Shown here: piece after piece, positions 35,521-43,880 of the stretch
Numbering within the stretch: position 1 is the stretch's first letter
Layout: each line of letters opens with the position of its first letter
Source: SXTU01 sp964496695
GTDB lineage: Bacteria; Verrucomicrobiota; Verrucomicrobiia; Limisphaerales; SXTU01
Direction of reading: 5' to 3'
Length of the DNA stretch: 64,000 nucleotides
Assembly (NCBI GenBank): GCA_964496695.1
Contig: CAZCBE010000023.1
Coordinates: 4,555-68,554, forward strand
Made by a program: the position numbers and the translations under genes
The notes under the pieces: model-generated
The model's input: the letters and a program-made list of their open reading frames with translations, nothing else
What the model was told of the DNA's origin: nothing
Database searches by the model: none

Positions 35521-36245
35521 ACAGTCTGCTCCATCCTCGCGTCGTCGCGCTCGACCAGGCCATCCTTGAAATACACGATCCGCTTGGCGAAAGCGGCCAT
35601 GTCCGGCTCGTGCGTGACCATCACGATGGTGATGCCCTGGTCGCGGTTAAGCGCGGTGAGCAAGTCCATGATCTCGACGCTGCGGGCCGAATCGAGGTTT
35701 CCCGTCGGCTCATCGGCGAGCAAGACGGTGGGTTGGGTGACAATGGCGCGGGCGATGGCGACGCGCTGTTGTTGTCCGCCGGAGAGTTCGCCGGGGGTGT
35801 GATCTTCCCAGCCGGTCAGGCCGACTTGTTGGAATGCCTGCTTTGCCTGCGCATGCCGCCCCGCGCCGGTGTGGCGATAGATCAGCGGCAACTCGACATT
35901 CTCGATCGCCGACGTGCGTTTGAGCAGATTGAAGCTCTGAAAAACGAATCCGAAGTAGTGTCGTCGCAGCAGCGCACGCTGATTGCGGGTGAGCGTGCCG
36001 ACCTCGATGCCCTGAAACCGATATTCGCCACCCGTCGGGGTGTCGAGACAACCCAGGATATTCATGCAGGTGCTCTTGCCTGAGCCGCTGGCACCCATGA
36101 CGGCGACGAACTCTCCGCGCTCAATGCGCAAGTTCACGCCCCCCAACGCCTGCATCGCGGCGCTGCCGGTGCCATAGACCTTGGTCACTCCCCGCAGTTC
36201 GATGAGTGGAGCACCGTTTTCAGGCTGGGGCGCAATCGCGTTCAT
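35517..36245 (-). CDS. MacB/LolD-type ABC transporter ATPase
   Basis: A 242-residue ATP-binding subunit. Walker A is GASGSGKST, the Q loop follows FVFQSFNLL, the signature is LSGGQQQR, Walker B is VLLADEPTGNLD and the switch His is in VMVTHEP. The short insert after Walker A and the GNLDS sequence place it in the MacB/LolD family. It overlaps both neighbours by four bases (ATGA), so the membrane-fusion, ATPase and permease subunits should be made in fixed ratio. Confidence 0.95.
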   Translation of the reverse strand: MNAIAPQPENGAPLIELRGVTKVYGTGSAAMQALGGVNLRIERGEFVAVMGASGSGKSTCMNILGCLDTPTGGEYRFQGIEVGTLTRNQRALLRRHYFGFVFQSFNLLKRTSAIENVELPLIYRHTGAGRHAQAKQAFQQVGLTGWEDHTPGELSGGQQQRVAIARAIVTQPTVLLADEPTGNLDSARSVEIMDLLTALNRDQGITIVMVTHEPDMAAFAKRIVYFKDGLVERDDARMEQTV

Positions 36246-37528
36246 CGGGTGGCGCTGACTTCATCCGTGACCAGTTCCATGCCGCTCTCGATCGAGCCGC
36301 TGGCGACTTCGGTGTGGAGACCGTCGCTCAGGCCTTTCGTGAACGAGAGGGCGGCGAGCTGCCCGTTGCGGACGGTCCAGACGCGCTGCTCCTTGATCTT
36401 GGTGTCCGGCTCCTCGATTTTGCTGTCGTTCATGCCGGGCGGACGGGGAAGGAGCATTCCCACCAAGCCACCGCCGCGCGAGGAGCCGGACGCGCCTTTG
36501 GTGGACGGCGCGAATCGCAGGGCGGCGTTGGGCACCAAGACAACGTTGTCCCGCTGGTTCACCGTGATGACAGCGGTGGCCGTCATGCCCGGCCGCAAAG
36601 CGAGGCTGGAGTTGTCCACCTTGAGCACGGTCTTGTAAGTCACCACTCCCTCGACGGTCTGCGAGCCGTAACGCACTTGCGTGATGCGCGCCGGGAAGGT
36701 CCGGTCAGGATAGGCGTCCACGGTGAAGTTGGCGTCCTGCCCTGCCTTGACCTGACCAACGTCGGCCTCATCCACGTCCACCTGCAATTCCATTTGGGAG
36801 AGATCCTCAGCCAGGGTAAAGAGGGTCGGTGCCTGGAACTGCGCGGCCACGGTCTGGCCCGGCTCGACGGCGCGTTTGAGAACCACGCCGTTGATGGGCG
36901 ACTTGATGACCGCCTTGGTGATGTCCGTGCGGACCACATCCAGCGCCGCCTGCGCCTGTGCTACCGACGCCTTGGCGCTGGCCTCGTCGGCCTTGTGGCG
37001 GGCGAGGTTGGCCTTCGCGGTGTCGAGATCGTTTTGCGACGGCGTCTTCCCACCGCTCAGTTCATGGACGCGATTGAGACGACCGAGTTGAGCCTCGGCT
37101 TCCTGCACACTGGCCTGCGCCTGGAGAACCTTGGCGCGGGCGGCTGCGAGCGCAGCCTCGTTTTGCTGGGCCTGCACATCGAGCCGGGTTGTATCGAGCC
37201 GGGCTAACACCTGGCCGACTTTCACCTCGGAGTTGTAATCCACGTCCACCGACTTGATGGTGCCGGAAACCTCAATGCCTACATCCACCTTCTTGAGCGG
37301 CTCCAACGTTCCGGTGGCGCTCACGGTGACGACGAGGTTGCCGCGTTTGGCGGGCTCGGTGACATACTTCACGAGCTGCGGCTTCCTGCCCTGCAAGGTG
37401 AAGAGCAGGACTGCGACCAGCAGCGCGGCCAAGGCTAAAAGCCACCAGCGGCGGCGGCGAGGTTTCGCTTCGGAGAGACCGAGCGTCTTGGCGACCTCTT
37501 CGGTTTGAAGTGTGGGAGTGTTGCTCAT
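36242..37528 (-). CDS. Periplasmic adaptor (HlyD/MacA-type membrane fusion protein)
   Basis: A 428-residue adaptor from Met at 37528. A single N-terminal helix (WWLLALAALLVAVLLFTL) anchors it. The lipoyl/barrel region starts at NLVVTVSATGTLEPLKKVDV, then come an alpha-helical hairpin rich in Ala and Gln, KSPINGVVLKRAVEPGQTVA, and a C-terminal MP domain. A Gly/Ser/Pro insertion (SSRGGGLVGMLLPRPPG) is unusual. It links the MacB-type pump to the outer-membrane factor. Start chosen because its ATG overlaps the upstream NodT stop as ATGA; the longer frame lies inside nodT. Confidence 0.93.
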   Translation of the reverse strand: MSNTPTLQTEEVAKTLGLSEAKPRRRRWWLLALAALLVAVLLFTLQGRKPQLVKYVTEPAKRGNLVVTVSATGTLEPLKKVDVGIEVSGTIKSVDVDYNSEVKVGQVLARLDTTRLDVQAQQNEAALAAARAKVLQAQASVQEAEAQLGRLNRVHELSGGKTPSQNDLDTAKANLARHKADEASAKASVAQAQAALDVVRTDITKAVIKSPINGVVLKRAVEPGQTVAAQFQAPTLFTLAEDLSQMELQVDVDEADVGQVKAGQDANFTVDAYPDRTFPARITQVRYGSQTVEGVVTYKTVLKVDNSSLALRPGMTATAVITVNQRDNVVLVPNAALRFAPSTKGASGSSRGGGLVGMLLPRPPGMNDSKIEEPDTKIKEQRVWTVRNGQLAALSFTKGLSDGLHTEVASGSIESGMELVTDEVSATR

Positions 37529-38997
37529 GGCTGTTTCGATGAAGAGGTTTGTTTTGCAGCCACGGGGACGGCACTGGGTGTCCACCCGCCGCCGAGGGCT
37601 TTGTAGAGACCAATCAAGTTGGAGGTGACCTTGGCCTGGCTGACGGCGAGTTGGTCCTGCGTGGACAACAATGACTGCTGGGTGTCGAGCACGGTCTGAA
37701 AACTGACCAGCCCAGAGTCGTATTGGAAGCGGGCCAGTTCAAAAGCGCTTCCGCCAGCCTTCGCCGCCGCAGCGAGCGAATCGCGGCGCGTCTGCTCGTT
37801 GGCATAGGCGATCAAGGCGCTTTCGACATCCTTGAGGGCGGTCAGGACCGTGCTCTCGTAGAAGCTCAACGCCTCTTCCTGCTTCGCGGTTTGCAGCTTG
37901 ATGTTCTGCCGGATGCTTCCGCCATCGAAGACCGTCCACGCGGCTTTGGCCAAGCCTTGGGCCGCGCGGGCACTCGCGGAGTAGAGGTTGGCGTATTCGA
38001 GAGACTCCAGCCCGAGGGTTCCGGCCAGGGAAAAACTCGGATAGAGCTGCGCCTTGGCGACGCCGATTTGGGCCGTCTGCGCGGCGAGTTGCCGCTCGGC
38101 GGTGCGGACGTCAGGGCGCCGCCGCAGCAGATCGGCCGGCATTCCAACGGCCACCCCGACCGGTGCGCTGGGAACGGGTTGCTGCTCCGCAAGCAGGTCC
38201 CGTAACGCGCCGGGCGGTTGACCGAGCAGGACGGCCAGACGGTATTTCGCCTGCTCAAGGCTGGTGCGCAGGGTGGGCAACTGAGCACGAACCTGCTCCA
38301 GACTTTGCTTGGCTTGGTCCTCGTCCAGTTGTGTGGTCAGCCCGGCCTCGCGCCGCCAGCGTGTGATGTCATACGTCCCGGCACGAGTAAGCACGCTCGA
38401 CTCGGTGATCGAAAACAACTCCTGATACGACCGAACCTCCACGTAATTGAGCGCCACCTCGGCCAGAAGGCTGACCTGCACATCACGCAGACTTTCTTGA
38501 GATGCCTGCCAGCTTGCGGTGGCCGACTCCAGCGAGCGGCGCTTGCCGCCGAAGAGGTCCAGTTCCCAACTGGCATCCAGGCCTGTGGCGTAAAAATCTG
38601 TGGTTTGACCGTTCCCGACTTCCTTGCTGGCCTTGGTTCGACTGGCCGAGGCATTCGCGCCCACGGCGGGAAAGAGACCGGCTTTGGCCATGCCTCGCTG
38701 GGCACGGGCCTCTCGCACGCGGGCCTCGGCTTGGCGAATATCCAGATTGCCCGCTCGCGCCCGCTCCACCAAATCCGAGAGGATCGGGTCGTTGAACACA
38801 GTCCACCAGCGCTCGATGAGGTTGGTGTCGGCGGCGTTTCCCGTGAGGCCACCCTGAAGCTCGCTGTTCCAGTTGGCTGGCGTTGCCGTTTGTGGTGGCT
38901 TGTAATCGGGTCCCACGGTTTTGCAGCCTGAGCTGCCGAGCAAACAGGAGGCGAAAACGACCGCAAGGCAGATGAATTTGGCAGCTTTACGTTTCAT
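37525..38997 (-). CDS. NodT-family outer-membrane efflux lipoprotein
   Basis: A 490-residue TolC-like outer-membrane factor with lipoprotein signal (FASCLLGSSGC). Features are KTVGPDYKPP at the mature N-terminus, two repeated coiled-coil hairpins (SLEQAKYRLAVLLGQPPG and the C-terminal LDTQQSLLSTQDQLAVSQAK) and DLLRRRPDVRTAE. It provides the exit duct for the tripartite pump. Start set at 38997; the open frame continues upstream through the TetR gene without homology. The start lies inside the last eleven bases of the TetR gene. Confidence 0.93.
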   Translation of the reverse strand: MKRKAAKFICLAVVFASCLLGSSGCKTVGPDYKPPQTATPANWNSELQGGLTGNAADTNLIERWWTVFNDPILSDLVERARAGNLDIRQAEARVREARAQRGMAKAGLFPAVGANASASRTKASKEVGNGQTTDFYATGLDASWELDLFGGKRRSLESATASWQASQESLRDVQVSLLAEVALNYVEVRSYQELFSITESSVLTRAGTYDITRWRREAGLTTQLDEDQAKQSLEQVRAQLPTLRTSLEQAKYRLAVLLGQPPGALRDLLAEQQPVPSAPVGVAVGMPADLLRRRPDVRTAERQLAAQTAQIGVAKAQLYPSFSLAGTLGLESLEYANLYSASARAAQGLAKAAWTVFDGGSIRQNIKLQTAKQEEALSFYESTVLTALKDVESALIAYANEQTRRDSLAAAAKAGGSAFELARFQYDSGLVSFQTVLDTQQSLLSTQDQLAVSQAKVTSNLIGLYKALGGGWTPSAVPVAAKQTSSSKQP

Positions 38998-39682
38998 CGC
39001 GTCTGTCCTTTGGGAGTGGCGCCCGGAAGGCTGCGGCTGCAAATGCCACAAAGCGCTGAATGTAGGTCTCGGCATCAACGCGAAACCGGGGGAGTCCGGG
39101 CGGCGGCTTCCGATCCAGCAGCAGCAAGGATTGATGCAGACCGCCCATGAGCAGGTGCATCCGCCAGAAAACATCGTCGGGTGAAAGATTGGGCATGGCC
39201 CGTGACAGTGCGGCGTCAAAGCGTTTCACTACCGCCGTAAAGTGGCTCCGCATCACCCTTTCCATGACCGGATTCGGATCCACAAAGCACCGGGCCATCA
39301 ATTTGCCAAATGTGATCCCGCCGCGCTTGGGATCCATCGCTTCCTCCACCACCGGCCGAAATATAGCTTCGAGGACGGCTTCCAATTTTGGAGGCCGGCC
39401 GCCCGCAGCCCTTTCGACAGCTTCAAGCGCCCGAAGTCGTTCCTGGGTGCTCGGTATCAGTCGCCGCTCGAAAACCGCCTCGATGAGCCGGTCCTTGGTG
39501 CCGAAGTGGTAGTTGATGGCTCCGAGATTGGCTTCAGCCGCCGCGATGATGTCCCGAATTGACACGGCATCGAGGCCACGTTCGGCGAACAGGCGCTCGG
39601 CCACCTCGAGCACCCTTTCCCGGGTCTCGGCGGGTGCCTTCTTCGCCTGTTCTCTGATTGATGCGCGCTTTTTCATTTTCAT
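38987..39682 (-). CDS. TetR-family transcriptional repressor of the efflux operon
   Basis: A 231-residue regulator. The N-terminal helix-turn-helix reads RERVLEVAERLFAERGLDAV then IRDIIAAAEANLGAINYHFG. The C-terminal domain is TetR_C/CerR-like (DVFWRMHLLMGGLHQSLLLL). It is the first gene of the efflux operon and overlaps the NodT start. Two ATACGACCGTAT sites cover its start codon and the 27 bp upstream, which fits autorepression relieved by a pump substrate. Met at 39676 (MKKRAS) is an equally good start and would leave both operators untranslated. Ligand unknown. Confidence 0.92.
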   Translation of the reverse strand: MKMKKRASIREQAKKAPAETRERVLEVAERLFAERGLDAVSIRDIIAAAEANLGAINYHFGTKDRLIEAVFERRLIPSTQERLRALEAVERAAGGRPPKLEAVLEAIFRPVVEEAMDPKRGGITFGKLMARCFVDPNPVMERVMRSHFTAVVKRFDAALSRAMPNLSPDDVFWRMHLLMGGLHQSLLLLDRKPPPGLPRFRVDAETYIQRFVAFAAAAFRAPLPKDRRDET

Positions 39683-39709
39683 ACGACCGTATTACCCATA
39701 CGACCGTAT
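39681..39709. promoter_or_regulatory. Tandem TetR operator sites
   Basis: Two exact copies of ATACGACCGTAT (39681-39692 and 39698-39709), each an imperfect palindrome, 17 bp apart centre to centre. The first touches the ATG at 39680-39682. The spacing suits two repressor dimers bound cooperatively. Confidence 0.75.
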
Positions 39710-39834
39710 GAACGTTTGTCAACTCTCCGCTTCGACAGGGTTCTTCAACGGCTCGCCGGTAATACGAGTTCCAGCTATTCCGCTTTCGCCGAGATTCGGC
39801 CTCCTGGCGGCCCCTTGGTCACTATTCAGACGGG

Positions 39835-40090
39835 CTAAAACGGCTGTATCAAGCCCACTAGATTCTGCTCTGGGTCATTGAACATGGCGAAGGTGTAGCC
39901 ATCGGCGACCGTCCTCGGCACCGCCATGCTCGTTAACCTTGGCCAAGGCGTAGTCAATGTCAGCCACCTGCAAGTAAAAGGTGATGCCTTTTCCCCAGCC
40001 GACGACGCCGGGCTGCGCTTGGCCAATTCCACCGAGCAACGCGCCGCGCCACCAGGTCTTCGCGGCATCATACTGCGCAACGGAGCCTGC
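39835..40090 (-). pseudogene. Frameshifted glyoxalase/VOC-family remnant
   Basis: One frame reads GKGITFYLQVADIDYALAKV then NEHGG (about 40010-39920). A second frame completes it with DGYTFAMFNDPEQNLVGLIQ to a stop at 39835. Together these match the second half of a VOC-fold (glyoxalase/bleomycin resistance) protein. A frameshift near 39915 and loss of the first betaalphabeta module make it non-functional. Confidence 0.55.
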
Positions 40091-40123
40091 ACCCCGGCAG
40101 CCGACCAACCGTCGCGTAAACGT

Positions 40124-40156
40124 TGGTGCCCCCGCCAGGAATTGAACCTAGATGTC
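40124..40156 (-). tRNA. tRNA 3' fragment (T-arm and acceptor 3' strand only)
   Basis: On the minus strand this reads CTAGG-TTCAATT-CCTGG, a valid T-arm, followed by CGGGGGC-ACCA as the 3' acceptor strand. No matching 5' acceptor (GCCCCCG), D-arm or anticodon arm is found upstream. Such 3' tRNA fragments are often left by integrase-mediated insertion at a tRNA gene. Confidence 0.5.
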
Positions 40157-40190
40157 AGCGCACGGCGCGCCCCGGCCTGAACCGACGCCA

Positions 40191-41324
40191 TCAAGGCGAT
40201 GTGCGTGTCCGTTCGCAGAGGCCGGGGCTACCACCCAGGCAACGGCGATACAACTGCTCCACCGCGTCCGCCATGTGCTCCACGCCGTGCCGCTCCTCCA
40301 CCTGCGTGCGGCCACGTTCCTGCATCACGCGCGTCGCGTCGCGATTTTCGCACGCCTCGCGAAGCACCGCCGCCAGCGCCGCGTCGTCTCCGGCGGGGAA
40401 AATCCGTCCGGTCACGCCCGCCTGGATGGCGATGGGAATTCCGCCGGCATCGCTGCCCACCACGGACGTCCCGCAGGCCAGGGCTTGCAGCGCAACTTGT
40501 GGAATCCCCTCGTGCAGCGACGGGATTACCAGCACATGCAGCGCCCTGAGAATCGCAGGAATATCGTCCCGGTGTCCTGTGAACTGCACGGCATCGTCGA
40601 GACGCAGCTTCGCGATTTCTTCCTCGATGGGCCGTTTGGAGAGTCCGTCGCCGACCAGCACCAGCCGCACCGGAAATCCCTGGTCGCGCAGCCGCCGCGC
40701 CGCACGCACGAGCGTCACATGCCCCTTGGCTTGGCGCAGCACGGCCACCAGGCCGACGAGCGGCCAGCCAGCCTGGCCCGGGGGCGCGGGGAACTCGGCC
40801 CTGGTGCCGGCCGGTGAAAAGACGTCGAGATCAATGCCCGTGGGAATCGTGCTTACGCGCGCCTCGGTGAAGCCGAACTCACGCCGGAATTGCTCCGTGA
40901 TTTTCGGGCTGGTGGTCACGAGCTGGTCCGCCAGCGCCTGATACACGACGCGGCTCACCCAACGGCTGGCAATCGGCACTTCGAAATGCCGCGCGCGCAC
41001 AATGAGCGGCACGCCCGCCAGCCGGCCCGCGATCCCCGCCCGCCAGCCGTCGCGCGAACTGTGCGGGCAAGCCACGTCTACCCGCTCCGCCTTGAACCAA
41101 CGCGCCAGCCGCAGCACGGCTGCGGGCAGTCTCAACTTGCGGTCGTCCAACGCCTGCGGCGCGAACCCGCGCTCGCTCGCCTTCGCGAACACCTGGCTGC
41201 GTTCCGGCGCGGCGAGGAGCATCCGGTGCCCGCGCCGACGCAGTGCCTCCATCTCGGTCAGGATGCGGATTTCCTGCCCGCCCCAGCCCAGCGAGGTTTC
41301 CGTGTGTGCGATGGTGAAGGTCAT
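40191..41324 (-). CDS. GT4-type glycosyltransferase
   Basis: A 377-residue GT-B enzyme transferring sugar from an activated donor. The N-terminal domain opens with TETSLGWGGQEIRILTEMEA. The C-terminal donor-binding domain has VGLVAVLRQAKGHVTLVRA, RLVLVGDG and PSLHEGIPQVALQALACG. The second acidic residue of the family E-x7-E motif is Gln here (HEGIPQVALQ), which may affect donor binding. Its ATG overlaps the receiver gene stop by four bases, so it belongs to a three-gene operon with that regulator and a small protein. Target polymer unknown: exopolysaccharide or lipopolysaccharide is plausible. Confidence 0.9.
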   Translation of the reverse strand: MTFTIAHTETSLGWGGQEIRILTEMEALRRRGHRMLLAAPERSQVFAKASERGFAPQALDDRKLRLPAAVLRLARWFKAERVDVACPHSSRDGWRAGIAGRLAGVPLIVRARHFEVPIASRWVSRVVYQALADQLVTTSPKITEQFRREFGFTEARVSTIPTGIDLDVFSPAGTRAEFPAPPGQAGWPLVGLVAVLRQAKGHVTLVRAARRLRDQGFPVRLVLVGDGLSKRPIEEEIAKLRLDDAVQFTGHRDDIPAILRALHVLVIPSLHEGIPQVALQALACGTSVVGSDAGGIPIAIQAGVTGRIFPAGDDAALAAVLREACENRDATRVMQERGRTQVEERHGVEHMADAVEQLYRRCLGGSPGLCERTRTSP

Positions 41325-41776
41325 CGGAGGCCATCTGAAATGCCAATCGTCCGTTGCTTTTTGGGCGGTGCGGTTGCAGCAGCCCCCGTTGCCTCCAAGG
41401 CACCCAGAAGGTCGCTGACAAGAAACGGCTTGCGCAACAAGGCGCAGAAACCGGCCTGAGTGGCTGCCTCACAAGTGAAATCACCGCGACCGGTGGCCAG
41501 CAAGATCTTCACGGCCGGTGCAATCGCATGCACCAGGCGGCACAGCTCCAGGCCGTCCAAGCCCGGCATTTCCAAGTCCGTGATGATGCAGGCGAATGCG
41601 TGCGGTGCCGACCTGAATGCCGCCACCGCCATGAGGCTGTCACGGTAGCACGCAACCTCAACCTCGTAGTGGCGCTGAAGTAGCGTCCTCATCAGACTCA
41701 GGGCGCGTTCATCGTCGTCCACGAGCATCCAGTGCGTGCGGTGCGTGAGGTTCATTTCGGAATTCAGGGTGTTCAT
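41321..41776 (-). CDS. Receiver-only response regulator
   Basis: A 151-residue receiver from Met at 41776 (MNTLNSEMN). It has DDDE at the acidic pocket, acceptor Asp in ACIITDLEMPGLDGLE, Thr in LLATGRG and Lys in LLRKPF. There is no output domain; a 25-residue tail (APPKKQRTIGISDGLR) follows. Both ends overlap neighbours as ATGA (41773-41776 with the small upstream protein, 41321-41324 with the glycosyltransferase). That strongly suggests translational coupling and a role in controlling the glycosyltransferase or polymer export. No kinase is adjacent. Confidence 0.88.
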   Translation of the reverse strand: MNTLNSEMNLTHRTHWMLVDDDERALSLMRTLLQRHYEVEVACYRDSLMAVAAFRSAPHAFACIITDLEMPGLDGLELCRLVHAIAPAVKILLATGRGDFTCEAATQAGFCALLRKPFLVSDLLGALEATGAAATAPPKKQRTIGISDGLR

Positions 41777-42108
41777 GACTGGAATCCTTGCAACCGATAC
41801 TGTGTGGGGGAATTGGGCTGGCGGCACTTCCGCAGCCTTGGAAGGACAAATTTGGTCACGAGGAAATCAGTCCGTGAAACCAGCTGGGCGGTGGACGCAG
41901 CACGGCAAAGCTTCCAATCCAGCTCCGACACGGCTAAGGACTGGGGTGGCAAGCAGCCCTGTGCGCGGGCTTCCAGCCAACTTGTGAACTGCCCGGCCGC
42001 GAGAATGCGCTGCATCGCCGACCGAAGGCTCAGATGCAATTCGCGGGCTTGCCTGTGCCTCCGTTCCAACACACTCACGATGGACTTGGAAACCGGCGTC
42101 GTTTTCAT
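41773..42108 (-). CDS. Small basic protein of unknown function, first gene of receiver/glycosyltransferase operon
   Basis: A 111-residue product rich in Arg, Gln and Leu (VSVLERRHRQARELHLSLRS), mostly helical by composition, with no recognised family, signal or membrane segment. It is accepted as a gene for two reasons visible in the DNA: its TGA overlaps the ATG of the receiver gene (ATGA), and three 11-bp-period regulator boxes lie 24-52 bp upstream of its ATG. It could be a small partner or adaptor of the receiver protein, but nothing in the sequence shows that. Confidence 0.5.
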   Translation of the reverse strand: MKTTPVSKSIVSVLERRHRQARELHLSLRSAMQRILAAGQFTSWLEARAQGCLPPQSLAVSELDWKLCRAASTAQLVSRTDFLVTKFVLPRLRKCRQPNSPTQYRLQGFQS

Positions 42109-42131
42109 TGGCGGAAGCTTGTGCGTGATTT

Positions 42132-42160
42132 GATTAAGCCTCGATTAAGCCTCGATTAAG
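42132..42160 (-). promoter_or_regulatory. Triple OmpR/PhoB-type direct repeat
   Basis: On the minus strand, three CTTAATC units at exactly 11-bp spacing (plus-strand GATTAAG at 42132, 42143 and 42154; repeat unit CTCGATTAAGC). They lie just upstream of the gene starting at 42108. An 11-bp period places successive half-sites on one DNA face, as for OmpR-family tandem dimers. Confidence 0.65.
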
Positions 42161-42227
42161 GCGGGCCAATCTGGCTTCGGGGAAAGTCCCTAGAGTCTAT
42201 CGCATCGAATCATCAACCGGGAAGCTG

Positions 42228-43802
42228 TCACCGCATCCCTCCGGTGCCGGAACTGCTCCCACCCAGACCAGAACTCCCCGTCGAACCACTGCCGCTGCCA
42301 GCCTGGCCACTCGTTCGGGAGGTCTGGCTTTGCGTGCCGCCAGTCGTAGTGCCCCGTGTGGTCGTGCCGTTGACAGTCGTGGCCTGCCGTGATGACGAGC
42401 TGCCATTCAGCGCGGGGAAGAGACCTTGCAGGATTGCTTGAATCTGCGCGGGGTCGCTGTTTTCCACTGGGATGACGAAAACTTTCTGCTTCCGCGCCGG
42501 GTCGCCGTCGAGCTGCGCGATGATGCCGGCGATCTGGTGCATAAGGACCGGTGTGGCGCTCACAAGCAACGAGCCGGTGCGCGTGTCTGCGACCGTGTTG
42601 ACACGGCCCTGCTTGAGCCGGCGCTCGCTCGCGCCGGCGGACGCGCCGTCGCCATCCGCCGCCGCATTGCCACCAGCCAGAAAACCGCCCGGCCCGCCGA
42701 ACTGCGGGCCACCGCGGCTGCCCTGATTGCTGCCCGATGAAGCGTCGGGAAAAAGACTCTTGAGCGTGCTCGCCAGGTCTTCCGGCTGCGCGTTCTTCAG
42801 CTTGAACACGCGCAGTTCGGTTACGTCCTCGACTGGCACGTCCACCTGTTTCACCACGTCCTCGATGAGCGGCATCTGCTCCTCCGGCGCGGTGACGATG
42901 AGCGAATTGCTCTGCTCGTCCATGGCGGCCACCACGCGCGGCGTGGAGACCCGACCGGTGCTGCCGCGGGTGCCGTTGCCCGCGTCGCCGCCACCGAAAG
43001 CATTCGGGCCAAAACCGCCCGGTCCGCCAATAGGACCACCGGTGAAGGTTTGTTGAACTTGGTTGCCGCCGGAGCCGCTGCGGCTGTTGTCCGCTGCAAA
43101 CAAATCCTTGAGCACGGTTGCGAGCGCCTTCGCGTCGGCGAACTTGAGAGCGAAGACCTTCACGGCGGAGAAGGCAGCGATGGGCGTGTCGAGCGCCTTC
43201 ACGACTTCCACCATGCGGCGGACATTGGCCTGGGTGTCGGTGAGCACGAGCGCGTTCGCGCCTTCGTTGGCACTCAGGCCGGAGGCGGACGCCAGCAGCG
43301 GGTCGAGGTTAGCCAGCAACTGCTGCGCGTTGATGAACTTCACCGGGATGATCTGCGTGACGAGATCGTCGGTGGGCGGGATGTCGTCCGGGTTGTCGCC
43401 ACGCCGGACGTGCGTGTTGCGACGCCTCGCTTCGTCGAGACTGACGATGGACAGCGTGCGTTCGCTGCGGATGGCCCCGAGGCCGTTGCGGGCAAGCGCG
43501 GAGTTGAGCACAGTCACAGCCTCGTCGCGGGTGAGCGGGTCGCTGCTCCACACAGTCACCCGACCGCCGATTTCCACCTTCGGCGTGATGACGAAACCAG
43601 CGGCCTCGCCGAAGTAGTCGAGCACCTGCTCCAGCGGCACGCCGCGGAAGTTCAGCCGCAGCACCTTGTCGGTTTCAGAGGCGGCCTTCGCGACTGCGGG
43701 CGGGGCAGCGTTCGCGGGCGCGGGCGAAGTTTGTGCCGAGGCGCTCGCCTGCCAGCCGAGCGCGACGGTGACGAGAAAAATGCGGGTCGGATGCGTTTTC
43801 AT
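42228..43802 (-). CDS. Secretin-like protein with N-domains only
   Basis: A 524-residue exported protein. After a signal peptide (IFLVTVALGWQASASA), an STN/N0-like domain (LRLNFRGVPLEQVLDYFGEA) leads into repeated GspD-type N domains: IIPVKFINAQQLLANLDPLL with ANALVLTDTQANVRRMVEVV, VFALKFADAKALATVLKDLF with NSLIVTAPEEQMPLIEDVV, and LRVFKLKNAQPEDLASTLKS with TGSLLVSATPVLMHQIAGII. A final half module follows. The secretin beta-barrel domain is absent, replaced by a Gly/Ser/Thr-rich tail. It therefore cannot form the usual gated pore by itself. It lies 78 bp after the glycine-rich protein gene and is probably cotranscribed with it. Role unknown; a periplasmic ring or scaffold is possible. Confidence 0.82.
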   Translation of the reverse strand: MKTHPTRIFLVTVALGWQASASAQTSPAPANAAPPAVAKAASETDKVLRLNFRGVPLEQVLDYFGEAAGFVITPKVEIGGRVTVWSSDPLTRDEAVTVLNSALARNGLGAIRSERTLSIVSLDEARRRNTHVRRGDNPDDIPPTDDLVTQIIPVKFINAQQLLANLDPLLASASGLSANEGANALVLTDTQANVRRMVEVVKALDTPIAAFSAVKVFALKFADAKALATVLKDLFAADNSRSGSGGNQVQQTFTGGPIGGPGGFGPNAFGGGDAGNGTRGSTGRVSTPRVVAAMDEQSNSLIVTAPEEQMPLIEDVVKQVDVPVEDVTELRVFKLKNAQPEDLASTLKSLFPDASSGSNQGSRGGPQFGGPGGFLAGGNAAADGDGASAGASERRLKQGRVNTVADTRTGSLLVSATPVLMHQIAGIIAQLDGDPARKQKVFVIPVENSDPAQIQAILQGLFPALNGSSSSRQATTVNGTTTRGTTTGGTQSQTSRTSGQAGSGSGSTGSSGLGGSSSGTGGMR

Positions 43803-43880
43803 GGGTTTAACTAGTTGGTGGTTTCGTCACAGCCGCCGGCTTGTCCACTGCCCGCCGGCGGCGGCTGCGCGCACCACGGG

